A DNA stretch of 64,000 bases, taken from Dillenia suffruticosa. Lineage: Eukaryota > Streptophyta > Magnoliopsida > Dilleniales > Dilleniaceae. Positions within the stretch are counted from its first letter, which is position 1; the number at the start of each line of letters is the position of its first letter. Position numbers and translations under genes: made by a program. The notes beneath the pieces are model-generated. The model saw only the letters and a program-made list of their open reading frames with translations. It did no database searches and was not told the origin of the DNA. The DNA is taken from positions 16,585,490-16,649,489 of the forward strand of contig JAVTVX010000010.1 of NCBI GenBank assembly GCA_033439265.1. Direction: 5' to 3'. Positions 11,701 through 24,810 of the stretch are shown here, piece by piece.

Positions 11701-13612
11701 TATTCTACCTATATTAAAAAAAAATGCAAGTAGAAGTCAAATTTCTCTATATTAAAGGGATAAAAGGGACCAAGATTTATCATTATATCAATAATTTTTT
11801 TTTGGGGGGGGCATAAACAACCTCAATTTTCCCAAATGAAGCCATATTGGGGTACACCACATGAGGGCAACAATGGCAACACAGAATCAAATCTATAAAC
11901 TAAACATAATGAGACATAACCCAAGTCTGGGCACCAAACCATTGTTCAATGCCAGACGACCACCATTAAGAAAATTAGTGGCACTCAAGTACCCTTAAAA
12001 ACATCAAAAGATGTTGCTCATCACAGTCGAAAGTGTAGAAGCAGCCCTAGCTTTGTGTGCTAGAGTTATGTGACTTATGATAGTCTTTAGACTAGAAATG
12101 AAGAGGGAGAGGTAAGGAAAATTAAAGATTTTCACAAACAATTGCAATAAAGATCTCTTAGAACTCTGCCAATGATAACCAAGTGCATACCAGAAATTAT
12201 TTGTAGCACCTTGGACTAGAGCAGATGAGTAGCGGAGGAGCACTTCAGAATTGTCAAGTTCAACTTCAAACAACTGCAAAATGGACACAAGCATGTAATG
12301 CTCAAAATGTGAAGATTAAAAGAGATGGTTATTATCATGGAAAATATTATGTCAATTACTCTCAAGAAAAATGAATTTATACATAAAATGAAAATATTTG
12401 CTTCAACTCCGTTCTAGCAAAAATAAATTACATAAATTTGTAGGAGAAAAAGTTATTATGAGGAAATTCACAATGAAAAGGATTTCTAAACAGCAGAGGC
12501 AGACCTACACTTGAAGTTGGTGGAGAGTATATTATAAACCTTCGTACAATATTAAATTTATTAATATGAGCATAGTTAAAACGGTGAATTAAATATGGTA
12601 TAAAAAATGACAGACATAATTTTAATTTGTGAATAGATAGAGTTGTTTTAAGCTATTGGGTTTAAGAATTTTCAATGTGATAACTCAAACAATGTAGCTT
12701 TAGCAAATTTTGGAAAAGAAAAAGGAAGAATGCTATTATGAACACAAAGTTAAATTATTCTGGTATTCATTTGAAAGAGTAAATATTAGATAAAAAACCA
12801 AAAAAAAAAAAATGTAAGTCAAAATTGCTAAACTGAGATTAATGAAAACCTAATGTAATTTGTCATGGATGAACAATTAATGGAATGCCCAAAAAGCAAA
12901 GGTCTAACGAATAAAAATGATGTTATAAAAACCTTGGACATATATTAATCAGTTTCACATTAAGCAACGGAAAAACAATACAAACATTTTCTGTTAGAGA
13001 GCGAGAGAGAGAGTTAAGAAAATAAACAAGAATGTTCAAGTCATTGCCAATTGCATGATCAGTTAAGAACTGCATATATTCAGCCTTGCAAATAAACTTG
13101 AATGCAAAACATGCACTTTACAAAGAAAATGATGCATGAAAAAGATGCCTTCACTTTCAGAGGCAAGTTATAGTCTGCCAATATCTCTACTCAATGACGT
13201 TCCAATATAAGAATGGCACACAGCAGCCTAAGGATATTACTCAAAAGCATGTCTAATGATAATAATTGACACTAGAGGCAAGTCTGCCGAGGCAGGTGAC
13301 ATATTCCACTGATTAGACCTTACCTCATATGACAGCTACAAATATACTATGACATTAGTTATAAATTCCTATCAAGTAATTTACATACCCATTTGTGAAA
13401 CAGGAGGGCAAAAATATGAGATGCGAATGACTGGCTCCAGAGCTTGACAATCAAATCAAGAATTGGTTTTCCAGTCTCTGGTATGCGAACATAATGATCA
13501 GCAAGCACATCATAAAAGCATAGACAACTCTGAGTTTCGTCTTCAGCAGGTGCAACTACATCTTGCCCTTGGTTCAGAATTATATCTGTTTTCCTAACGA
13601 ATGCAAAGAATT

Positions 13613-13644
<32 letters not shown>

Positions 13645-14552
13645 TAACTGTACTAAGAAACGGGGAAATTGCATTCAAAATGAGTGTAAGGCAAAAATCA
13701 GAAAGAGCTTTTTTTTCATAAAAAAAAAAGAAAGAAAGAAAGAAAGAACTTTTTGAAGATGAACAGCAGTAACTCAAATGTACCATGCTCAAGTCAAAAA
13801 ACAAAGCAAATTTTGCAGATGAATGCACTAATAAATGAAGCAGGTAAACTTGTTCATAAAGAAAGGATATTCAAATCAAGTTGTCGTGATCTGCTGCAAG
13901 GTTTCCACAGCATTCAGCATGTATGGTTGGGGGAAACATAAAGCATGTTGTTTTTTTTCCTTCTTCTTCATAAGCATTAGTTATTAACAGGATATACACA
14001 CATGCGCCGTCACATATACACATACATATATTTTTATAAGTTTTTCTTTTCCTTCTTTCACAATGCCTTACTAGTTGGGGTGAGTGTCACTACAGTAGCC
14101 TGAAAATATAAGCTGCATCTCTTAGAATAGTGACACCAGGTAAATTCATGTCAAGTTGTAGGGGGCACCCCCACTAACATTTACAAATTCCTTTGACACT
14201 TAAAGTAGACCATAGTGCCCCCTTCCTTTTCCTTTTCCCTCATTTTCATCAAATTTCACATTTTAGGCAATATTTTGGTCATAAGCATAAAGAAACAGAA
14301 GCATAAGCATATCTATGCATGCCTCTTATGTTCCACAATTTATAGAATTTTCCAGCTCTGTCATGGGATAAATTGCCCCAAAACATTAACGATTTCTTTC
14401 TGGTAGCATTAACACCTAGGAGGAAACCAATGCAAGTTACAATCACAATAAACAACAACTGGAGCTACATAAGTTCCACTCTAAAGCTTCAAACATGGTC
14501 ATTCATAAGTTTGTCTTCATAACAGACAGTCTCAAAATTCTCCTCTTTGTTT

Positions 14553-14587
<35 letters not shown>

Positions 14588-15262
14588 GCTAGTGGTAGTT
14601 CCTCGTTTCCTCCTTTTGTTTTTCTTTTTTCCTGAGTTCACTGAAGGAAGGTGCCAGCTTCCGTACTTCTGAGAGATAAAAGCCCAAAGAAATTGGAATT
14701 CGATCCTCTTTTATGGAAATTAACATTTGGGTTCCACAACCCCACCCCGCTTTTTGTCAACTTCACCCCAATGCATTTACTAACATGGTCAAATCCCGAA
14801 CATATCCTAATATATAGCACACCCCGTATTCAATTCACATGCTCCATACCAGAGAGACGTATAAGACTCAAAATACTCAAAGATTTTGTTTTGTACCAAT
14901 CATTGCAATTATAAAGATGCCAAATGGGACAATTCTCGTAAAATCAAAAACCAAAAAAAAAAAAGAAACAGAGGGTTTCGTAAGAACTAGACTAACCTCT
15001 GGCTCGGTCATCAACTTCTAAAGCTATGTCGGCAAACAATTCTTGCAACAAATTCCTTCGTTGCGGTTGTGAAGCAAGTGCCTGCAAAAAATAAAATAAA
15101 ATAAAAATAAAAATCAACACCCAATTCAATTTCACGAAAACAAATTGAGGAACGAAAAAGAGAACAAACCCGCTGTAATTTTTTCTCGATTTCTTGAGTC
15201 AAAGCATCGAGATAAGCAGAGTTTCGAGAAGTTGAAGAAGGTTGCGATTGCGTTTGGGACAT
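8797..15262 (-). CDS. Conserved plant protein of unknown function, 11 exons
   Basis: I recognise no named family. Exons on the minus strand are 15262-15170, 15081-14997, 13585-13389, 12273-12191, 11017-10972, 10864-10808, 10676-10628, 10543-10443, 10348-10294, 10190-10057 and 8970-8797. All have GT..AG borders and compatible phases, giving 357 residues. The start is the ATG of MSQTQSQPSSTSRN. Most of the protein is helical in character with Leu-rich, Arg-dotted segments (RRNLLQELFADIALEVDD, LLRYSSALVQGAT, LLHYLSRIKVLQG), suggesting an alpha-solenoid. The last exon encodes a Trp- and Phe-rich hydrophobic stretch (LFFRLLYPWYWP through WILRLIF), which could be a membrane anchor or hairpin. The second-last exon carries a Gly/Pro loop (SFTSPGGPMYPTR). 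The joined phases make the gene model strong; function is open. Confidence 0.85.
13613..13640. repeat. (AG)n microsatellite
   Basis: An uninterrupted AG run of about 14 units inside an intron of the unknown gene. Confidence 0.95.
14557..14583. repeat. (CT)n microsatellite
   Basis: A pure CT run in an intron of the unknown gene. Confidence 0.95.
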
Positions 15263-15592
15263 TCTCACAGAAACTTCAACAGTAACAGCATTTGACTTGA
15301 ACAAGAAAACACTAACCCTAATGTAAGAAAGGGACCCTCAATTCAACACATCGAAAACTATGATTTTGGATAGGCTTTTAATTAAAAAGAAAAGATGGCA
15401 TCATCCCCAAGAAAACAGATAAGATCGCGGGAGGGGAGAGGGCAGTTACAGATACAGTGTCGTTTTCTTCTTCTCCTTCATTTAATTAAAAAAAAAACCC
15501 CTAAATAATGTGTATTATCTGTTCTTCCATTGAGCGATGATCTGGATAAAGTCCGCCGGTTTTGGCGTAGCGGGGAAGCAACACCTAGACAG

Positions 15593-15634
<42 letters not shown>

Positions 15635-15760
15635 AGAAATGGCAGGGAGGGAAAATAACAAGTGGAAGGTAGTGCGGGATGCGTGGGCAAACTGAGCATT
15701 GAGTTGAGCAGTGCCAAAAAGTGGGTCCTAGTCCAGACACGTCTTATATCGTCTTCACCG
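15263..15760 (-). promoter_or_regulatory. 5' UTR/promoter region of the unknown gene
   Basis: The region upstream of the ATG at 15262 (minus strand) contains a (GA)n tract at about 15599-15636, which reads as CT-rich leader sequence on the gene strand. No clear TATA box was identified. Confidence 0.4.
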
Positions 15761-15954
15761 GTCAGCTAAAGCAATTATGCGCGGGCCGTTATGGGCCAGT
15801 CCTACCCATCTAATACTTGGGTCTGAAATAAAATGAAACTTCCAAAAACAGTGTCAAGATTCTTAAAAATTATATAGGATAATGGATTTAATGTTATTTA
15901 TTTATTTATTTACTTATTTATCTGTACCTAGTGTGGCATTACTTAGAAATGATC

Positions 15955-16167
15955 TACCAGTATTAACACAGGTGGAATGGATATTTTAATCTTTTAATCA
16001 GATTGGGAGTTCGACTCCCTTTGAATACGAAAAAAATAATATTGGAAGATTCACTTCACGAAGTGAACTCTACAGTGATCGATCCAGATTAGTCAGAATG
16101 AAATTTCGATTAGTGGTGGCCAAGCCAATGGTACCAATAACAAAAAAAAAAAAAAAAAAAAAAAAAA
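15955..16167 (+). repeat. SINE-like element with poly(A) tail
   Basis: A B-box-like GAGTTCGACTCCC at about 16007-16019 is followed by a body containing GATTCACTTCACGAAGTGAAC and GATCCAGATTAGTC, and by a 27-base A run ending at 16167. The order matches the better preserved copy at 55.6 kb. The left border is uncertain and I see no clear target-site duplication. Confidence 0.5.
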
Positions 16168-16934
16168 CCATTGGATCGAAATGCATGGGACATGTATGTA
16201 TGTTTGTTTGTTAGTAAAAAGACCGAGAATTCCACATATGATGTGCTCGTATTTTAAGACTCAACAGGGAGACATCAGCAAGCCCATCATGGAGTGGAAT
16301 TTGAGCAATTTGCCTCTTCTACCACTTAAGATTTGCATAATTCGAACAACAATGTAGGTAATAAGAAGATAATTAGCCCCATAATGATTTGGAAGTGCAG
16401 AAGATTTTTTCCGTAAATATTCCAATGTGATTTGGTTTGGGTATGTACGTTGAGAGATAACCCCCTTAAATGAATCACTATAAATCTAGAAACGAATTAA
16501 TCGAAACACATCTCCATATACTAATCGGTGTAATACCAAAAAAATATATATTCCAATGTGATCTAATCAAATATGCCTTATTAACTACAGGGTGAGTTAT
16601 ATTCATTGCAGTTTCATTCAGTTGATCACACCCCAGATTGAATTTTTCAACTAACAGGGTAATTGGCAGTTACACAGGGAGGTAGAGAAATCATCTGCAG
16701 TGACGTGGTTTAGACACAGACTAGAAAGAGGAACATTACAACATTTAGAAGACTAACAAAGAGAATGCTAATCATGTTACTAAAATTTCAAAGAGATCCA
16801 AGAAGACGAATACAAGCCATGTGCACCGGACATAATTAGCCTGTTAATACACGCTACTTATATATGCGTCATTGATCTTGAACCCGAAATGTCAACCAGA
16901 AATAGACAAAGAAGAAGCAACCTGATATTATAGC
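16168..16934. other. Spacer and probable 3' UTR of the ACR gene
   Basis: No coding structure is seen. The part next to 16935 is probably the 3' UTR of the ACT-domain gene. Confidence 0.4.
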
Positions 16935-19900
16935 TCAACAGCCCATCAATGTTCTTCTAACTCTGTCTACAATCTGATTTCTTGCCACCATATTGGACAA
17001 AGGGAATTGGCAATTCTCATCCAACAGAAACCAGTAGACCTCCCATTCACGATCTGACGCAGAGTGCCTCGCTATTTCAGCCTATGGAGCAATATCAAAT
17101 GTTTTCCATCAGTAAAGATGAATTATACAAAGATAAATCCCACATAACTCCACATCAGAAATGATTAAAACGGAATGTCTAGGATGGGAATAACAAGCGC
17201 AACTTCAGAAAAGGTCCCCCACTTTCAGACTAGAGACAGAAAGACCTAGACAAGTGATAGAATGCTACTAAGGACTCTTGGCAACCGTTATTCTCCCATT
17301 GCTTTTCTCCCAAAGTTCAACAGTAGCTCCATTGAAAGAAGTTCACTAGTTTCTTCGTGTGCTACTTAAATTCTTTAAATAGCTACTCTACCAGAATAAA
17401 GCTTTCTTACCGAGAAAATGCATATCCCAAGTGTCTTTAGAGCAAGAGTGATGTCATAGAAAACCCGTGGTCTCCCCTTTCCACACAACTCAACCGGATT
17501 TGCGACTAAAAGTTCAGTATCTGGCCCTCGGTCTGCTATAATCACACGTAATGGGTGGAGCATTTCAACCTTTAAAAGGGAGCACAATGAGCTCTGCTTC
17601 TCTAAGTCCACAATTTTCTTCCCATCCTTTTGCTGGATAAATAGGTCAAGATCACGATAACCTTTTGAAGCCGGTGAGGACCTCCCATAAGAAACCTAGA
17701 CAAAAACAACAACGAACTGAATCAGCAGAGATATTGTTTCTCGAGTTATATGTTTAACACCATGGTTGTTTCCAATGAAATTTGATGAGAACCATGAGAA
17801 TTGAAGTTGGGTAGAAATCAGGTTTTCAACTCCAGGGTCATTACAGTCCTTTTCGGACAACGATTATATACATATTTATAATCTCCACTTTTAGTCTTGT
17901 AAAGAAAATTTGCGGCATAAGAGTCTGGCTCCAAATTTTCTGATCCCCAAGAACAACTCTTAACAAGCCAAAATATGCAGCAATATACACCGGTCACCCT
18001 TTGGAAAATGATGTTGATACCCTATATGAATCAAGTGGGTTACAAGATAGAGTAGCATCTAACTGAAGTACAAAAAAGTAGGCAAAAGAACCAAACCATG
18101 TGGTAAATTACATCCAAATGGTAAGATAAGCTATCATTTCAGCAAAGCTGACATTCAGTTCGGGACACAAAGGATGACTAACAGATATACTCTGCTAAAC
18201 TAGCCATAAGATAAAAAGAAAAACACTTATACCTGAATGTTGCAGTCTTTCAATGTTCTCATTATGTCATACAGGAGACCTTTCTGATCCACACAATGTA
18301 TTTGAACCAACGTAAGAGATGGGCTCAATGAATTGTCTATTGTCACATTTGCTTTCTTCAGTTTTGCCATATCTGGGCTTAGATCTTGGGAATGAACTTC
18401 CATATCAGACAGTTCACATCTGAATAGTTCTTCTGCAATTATAGGTGGGAAAGAAAAACTTCCGGCATGACTCTCATATTCAGGCCCTGCCAACTTAAGT
18501 TCACAGCTAACACATGATTCACCTAAAACAGCATGGAGTTGTTCACACGTCTCATCTTGTCTTTGTTTTGTGTGAAGAAGTTCCCTGAAATAGTATGTTC
18601 CTAAAATTTAAAGGACACTGACAAGCAAACATCTCATGTTGGTTGATAGAACTAGAAGACAAACTCAAGCAGCAAACTTAAGTTAAATCTTGCAACAAGA
18701 GAAACTACTTTTGAAACTTTTGAAGATAGCCATAGAAACAGGTACAAAAATCTGATATAGCCAGATCAACTCAAAGCTCGGTTACAACATCAGAGAGCCT
18801 TATAATGACAACCAGAGATCGTGGCATAACAGATGGCATCATGTTACCAGTACATCCGTTAAATTTCATACTAAACAGCAATGGACAAATCTGTACTCAA
18901 CATATTAGAAATAGACTCAAAAGATCAACTCATGAGGCTTGATGCAACAGCAATAGACAGTTACGTAGTGATAACATCTTGCAGCACCAAGGGGAAAATT
19001 AATCCTTCAACTCAACCACCCCCGGAATTGCGAGAAGTTTATTTCTACATGACCAGAATGGACCCCAGACTGAATGGTCTACAGGCAGGAATATGGTACA
19101 CTCGAATACAAAGAATGCCTATGGTAGGAAACATAACAAGAAGAGGCACTCACATGTTATCTGTTACAAAGAAGAGGTCAAGGACCCTGCCATCCGGTGT
19201 TGTCATCACCTTTACCCGCTGAATTGTGAGCTCAAGCTCACATAAAACTTGAGTAACATCTGGTAGAAAACCCATAACCATGTCAAAAAGCTTAAATAAA
19301 CTACGAACTGACCAGATAATTAGAAACGGGGACAAATTCAATGTGCTAACAAGTTATTACCATGTAACAATCCTTTCCTATCGAGACAGCAGAACTTCAA
19401 AAGGTAAACCGGAGACGAAGAGGGGGAAGTAGGCTGCTGGTTGAAAAAGAACGAAATCGAGCATGATGGACAGACAGATAAAAGGCGGTTTTTCAAGCTT
19501 GTCCATCTCACAATTAGAGAGCTAAAATATGGAACTACCCATAAAACTATGTAGCACCATTTTCCATCTGTTGAAATATCTGAATATCCAAAAGGAAGGG
19601 GGGAAATTCTTAATTCTGTCACAATGAGCATAAATTCATATAAACAAATTCAAATTCCCCAAAAATCCAATAAGCATAATCCAATAAATGTAACGTGTTT
19701 ATTTATCCAATCAAGGACAACAACTTAATTATATCCGTACAATTTAATGATTGGCAAAACACGGTGAAACTAAGCCAATTTGATTGCCAAATACTACAGA
19801 CAAATCCCAAACTCTAGAATCGAACATACTCAGCTTAAATTGTGGCAGCGAGCAGAAAACGATAAAAACGAAAAAGGGTCGAGCAGCGACAGGAAGCTGC

Positions 19901-20176
19901 TGAACATAGAATTCAGTATTTACCTCCTTTAGTAATGTAAAGGCCAAAATCGAGAATTGTACGGCAAATATCGCATCCAAGGCCGGTTTGGTCAGGGCAA
20001 TTGATGGTGATGAGATGGGGTTCACCTGGTTTCTTCCCTTTCTGAATCAAAACGGCGTCGTCGCTCTGCATACCCATTGAGATTCCAGAGATTCCGAAAT
20101 TTGCAGGACCTTCAGGAATGTTCAGGTAGTCGTTTGTTTGTTGTCCTATGTAATCTCCACTTTGTTTCTCCTTCAT
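16935..20176 (-). CDS. ACT-domain repeat protein, ACR9/ACR10 type
   Basis: Plant ACR proteins carry several ACT domains and are thought to sense amino acids or act in regulation; they lack a catalytic module. Exons: 20176-19924, 19579-19361, 19259-19154, 18584-18233, 17695-17411 and 17081-16935, in phase, 453 residues from the first ATG. Family proteins begin near MGMQSDDAVLIQKG, so the internal ATG at 20077 (420 residues) is the likelier start. ACT-type segments: HLITINCPDQTGLGCDICR (about residue 55), VYLLKFCCLDRKGLLHDVTQ, TLVQIHCVDQKGLLYDIMR, and a C-terminal region with RVIIADRGPDTELLVANPVE and LALKTLGICIFSAEI. The end (LLDENCQFPLS...RTLMGC) matches the family C-terminus. The 5' end lies in a tandem duplication. 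ACR9 versus ACR10 is not resolved. Confidence 0.93.
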
Positions 20177-20379
20177 AAATATCGAATCTGGAGAGTCCGA
20201 GAAAAAAAAAAGAAAAAGAAGGAAAGAAAGAACCGCGAGAGAGAGAGAGAGAGAGAGAGGTTAGAGTAGTCTAGTAGGGGAGGGTCGTTGTCCTATGTAA
20301 TCTCCACTTTGTTTCTCCTTCATAAATATCGAATCTGGAGAGTCCGAGAAAAAAAAAAGAAAAAGAAAGAAAGAAAGAA

Positions 20380-20410
<31 letters not shown>

Positions 20411-20436
20411 GTGAGTGTAGTCTAGTAGGGGAGGGT
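20140..20436. repeat. Recent 147-bp tandem duplication over the ACR start
   Basis: Copy 1 (20140-20286) and copy 2 (20287-20436) are almost identical. They share a TCTCCACTTTGTTTCTCC block, the CATAAATATCGAATCTGG block, an A-rich AAAGAAAG tract, a (GA)n tract and GTCTAGTAGGGGAGGGTC. Differences are confined mainly to the simple-sequence parts, so the event is young. Copy 1 covers the upstream ATG and first codons of the ACR gene. Confidence 0.95.
20261..20323 (-). CDS. Upstream ORF created by the duplication (20 residues)
   Basis: On the minus strand the second repeat copy carries its own ATG at 20323-20321. It encodes MKEKQSGDYIGQ, identical to the first residues of the long ACR reading frame, then diverges into RPSPTRLL and stops at 20261. 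If transcription begins upstream of it, it would be a uORF ahead of the ACR coding region. Translation is not shown by the sequence. Confidence 0.4.
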   Translation of the reverse strand: MKEKQSGDYIGQRPSPTRLL

Positions 20437-20512
20437 CTGTTTGTCGGTTTCAGGGCGTAATCCATGTGAGCAGAGCTGACGGTATTGGTAATGACACGTG
20501 GCAATAAGATAA

Positions 20513-21103
20513 TGTTGGATCATTAATCCAACGTTGAGCTTATATGTTAAAATAATTATTGCATACTGTCAAACCCATACGATAAGTCCATATGAAAGTG
20601 ATTTGGTAAATTTGAAAAATTCAGTAATTTGGGTTTAAATATCTCAAAGGATATGGAAATAAATAAATGTGTAGATACCAATGGACATTTACTATTTATG
20701 ATGGGTTAAATAGGGAATGTCTAATGGTGACTTAAAAATAGCATGAAAGTTACCTAAATTCATGTGAATCAGGTAAGGTAACTTGAATAAGCTAAATAGG
20801 CAAATTCCAATTATGAATTTGGAAGTAAAGTCATCCCTACAACTATAAATAAGGGTTATGGTCCCTGGGTCATGAAATTACTCTTCTCCCTAATACTCCC
20901 AGATTTTGTGAGAATACATTTGACCTGGAAGGCCGGGATTCTGTCCAGACGAAGGTCGAATCGAGTTTGTATTCTATTCAGTTTCCGGCCATGGAGTCGA
21001 TACACTTCCATCTAACTAGAATTTCAGTTTTAGTTCTTGAGTTTTGATTTCGATAATTTAACACGATATTTGACATATTTTGCATCAAATAATTTTCCCA
21101 ACA
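20513..21103. mobile_element. Solo LTR, probably Ty1-Copia type (fossil)
   Basis: A 591-bp unit begins TGTTGG and ends CCAACA, the short inverted ends of a plant LTR. Inside lie a TATAAATA-like box near 20848 and a following transcribed-type region (CGGCCATGGAGTCGA, near 20988). No primer-binding site or internal coding region follows, and the flanks GATAA and AATAA agree in four of five bases. It looks like a single LTR left after recombination, of modest age. Confidence 0.65.
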
Positions 21104-22690
21104 AATAATAGTTGTTGAGACTGATTATCGATGCGTGAAAAGCTATTGAGTTGCTTTCCGTTCGAAACTATTCAACGATAATATTTCCATTCAGATAATG
21201 TTTTCCATTTTTTAAATATTTTAAAATATTAAATTAATTAATATTTATATAAAAAAATATTATATTTAATAAATTATTTATTTATTTAATGATAATTTTT
21301 ATTTTTTATCTTATAATCAATAATTATTTAAATTTTATTATAAAAGATAATTATTCAATTATTTCAATAAAATATATAAAATATTTATATTTTATATTTT
21401 ATATTTTTTATATTCTTATAAAATTTGTTTGTTGCATTGTTCCATTCTCACCTTCAAGAACTCCTGTTGTTATATGACGTTGCTCAAGCGATAGATTATT
21501 TTTATTTTTATTCTTTTTTTTTTTCGATTCAATCCCGTTTTTGCTCAGGATCTCTGCCGATACTGAGATATAAACTTTTCTGAACAAGAAGATACTATCC
21601 ACCTTTTCTCTCTCCCCGCAAATAGGGTTCAAAGTTGTCACGTGAACTAATTTTAATCCTATTTTTCTAGGTAGGGAGAAAACGTTACATCAGATTTCAA
21701 TCATGTGGTTCGTGGATGTAATTTTTTTCTTGGCGCGCGTAGCATTACTCTTTCATTAATTCAGGCTTATAATTATGAATATTTTGACCCTTCTTTTGAT
21801 GTTTGATGGTGTTGGAACACAACTAAGCACTACCCACAATTTAATGGGTGGTTGCTATGTACATAAATTTGAGTGATACTCCATCTCGTTTCATAAATAT
21901 TAATTATAGTTTAATGTAAGATTTTTATGGTAATCCTACAAAATATTAATTATGTTGATTTTTTTCAAATCAATACGAAATAGAAGGACAAATCATGACC
22001 CTCTCCCTTTCTCCCCCTCGCCCCATCAAGCCACCTACTGAAGTCTGCATGAAGATAGGTCTGATGGTGGTGATCACCATGAGTGAGTCGGTGATTCATT
22101 GTCAAACATCCCTTCCATCAACAAGGCGGTGGGCAATATTCCCCGAGATATCATTGTCAAATTTCCCTTCGATTCTTTTCCCCCCCTATTTTCGTCGGCG
22201 GTTTTCTTTGCTCAATATTTTGTTTGGACGTTTTGTGTAGCCCACTTGGGTTATATGCTTTGGTTTAACTTTAATTTGGGTTTATATAAATATTTTTGTT
22301 AATGTTGAAAATTTTTGCCCTCCTCGTAAATAAATAATATATATAACAAAGAGAGAAAGAGTGATCTATTTGATTCTAGTAGTTAACTTCTGGTAGATGC
22401 TTTGATACATAATAAGGTTATTCCACTGTCTAATTAAAAGGTTATGTAAAAAGGGAGAAAATCTTTAATTATTATGTTAAAAAATAAATAATTTTTATTT
22501 TGGACTATCTTTAAAATATGTCGGTATCACCATAACCTAATTTTAAATTAATTCCAATTAAGGGATAACCGTCTTGAATGGATTTAGCCGTCTTGGTCTC
22601 ACTCAGACTCTTTTATTAGAATTATTTTTAAAATAACCTTAAGATAAAAATTATTAAAATTTTTAATATCATAATTAAAATTTTATAAGA
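21104..22690. other. AT-rich spacer, no gene seen
   Basis: Very AT-rich, especially 21190-21420. Short open frames here show no codon pattern or domain I recognise. Confidence 0.45.
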
Positions 22691-24407
22691 AAACGGGAAA
22701 AAATTACAACCAAGAATGCAGCGCACTAACTTATATCAACTTGTTACCAATTAAACTCAACCAAGAAACGCTATAACTTATCCAGAACATGATGAATGTA
22801 GGCATCCATCAAATACCATTCCTTCAATACAAAACAAAATACTAATATCACAGGGGTACTTCTGCAAATTAAAAGAACAATTATTGAAGTAAAATATCTT
22901 GCAATTTAATGGATAACATAGATTAAAAATGTCAGTACTAGCGGACCCGCATTGAATGCTTTGAATAAAATATTTGTAACTCCAAATCCTAGTCAAATAC
23001 TATCGAAGCAACACGCACGAAATCTCATAGAATATAATTCAGTCACAGAACTAACCACTGGATGCCTTTAAATTAACCAATTTCTTCAGAGAATTTAGTG
23101 CAGAAATCTTGCTTACCCTAAACAATACAATAAATAATAAAATTTATTTAATTTTAATTAAATATAGTTCCAAACAAAGTTCCCAATAAATGATAATAAA
23201 TGGCAGCCCACATAATTCCCATGACCAAGAAACAACCACGTCCGAATTCAACTGGTGAAGGAAAAAAAAATGAAAATATAATAATATCATGTGCTCCCAA
23301 CAAAAGGAACAGCAAACGGTGAAGGCAGGTACGATAGTTTTTTTTAATACCCACTTGGCCTGATGAAGTGACCTGTCCAAATTAACTAACAGAAGCAAAA
23401 GCTGCAAAGTCGCGGGTCATAGCATTCGATTTGTTTAGTGCAAATGCATAGCCTAGTCAACATTGTGTCACTCCCCAAATCGACCAAATCATTTGTGCCG
23501 CCTACGCCAAAACAGAGAACCGGACTTTGGAGATGCTAATCCAAATCTAAGATGCAAAAACGAACATAGGGACAACAAATTGCTTAATTTTAAATTTTGA
23601 AATCAATGATCAAATATAGAGAAGAGGATTTTCTATTTTGATTTCTCATTACAATTAAAATTATTTAAGAGACAAAATTATGTTCTTTTCCTTCAATTTT
23701 TTCTTATGTAACTGAATTAAGAAAAAAATACACTATGAAAAGATTTGTCTAAAAAAGAGAAAAAAGAAATATAACTTTTTTCATAATTAATATTATTGCT
23801 GTTGACATACCTATTTTGTGGGAAAATATAACCCTCTTAAATCAAAAAAAAAAAAAAAACCTTATTTACCAAATATACTTATATAAAAAACAAAAGTTCA
23901 ATAGTCTACACACATACTAAACCCTAACCCCAACAGAAGCAGACGAAATCGAACCTTTTCCATCTGCAGAAATCAAATTTAGGGCAAAAATTGAAATCTC
24001 AAGCGAGACACAATTTACTCAAGTAGAAATACATTTTAATTTCCAATCGAAGAAAAGGACAAATGCAGTGGAAAAGTTGAACCCCGCCTTCAAAAATAAC
24101 TCCAAAATGCAGAAGCAACCAAAAACCACTGGCCATTTACGTAGAAGAAAAGAAAAACTATGGCGAAATTCAAATCCTGTAACAAACTCGAAACACATAA
24201 AATCACTAAATCTTCTTTTGTAATTAAGATTTCATTTATCTTGAACGGAAAACTTGATTGCAGAAGGATAGAGATACATTAGAGATGACACTTGAGAGCG
24301 AAAAAAGAGAAATTCCAGATCTAGAATGAGAGAGAGAAAACTAGAGACTGGTCAAAAATAGAGAGAGATAATAAGGATCTACAACCACCAAAAAGAGTAG
24401 CAAAAAA
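22691..24407. other. Unassigned region and H4 3' UTR
   Basis: Base composition is less AT-rich than its left neighbour and there are a few acceptor- and donor-like sites, but no open frame gives a recognisable protein on either strand. The part near 24300-24407 is probably the histone H4 3' UTR. Confidence 0.35.
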
Positions 24408-24782
<375 letters not shown>

Positions 24783-24810
24783 TTAGGGTGAGAAACGGCA
24801 TCGCTCGGCC

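Noticed and set aside
22099-22302. Two overlapping + strand frames
   Set aside because: Low-complexity hydrophobic translations without exon structure or similarity.
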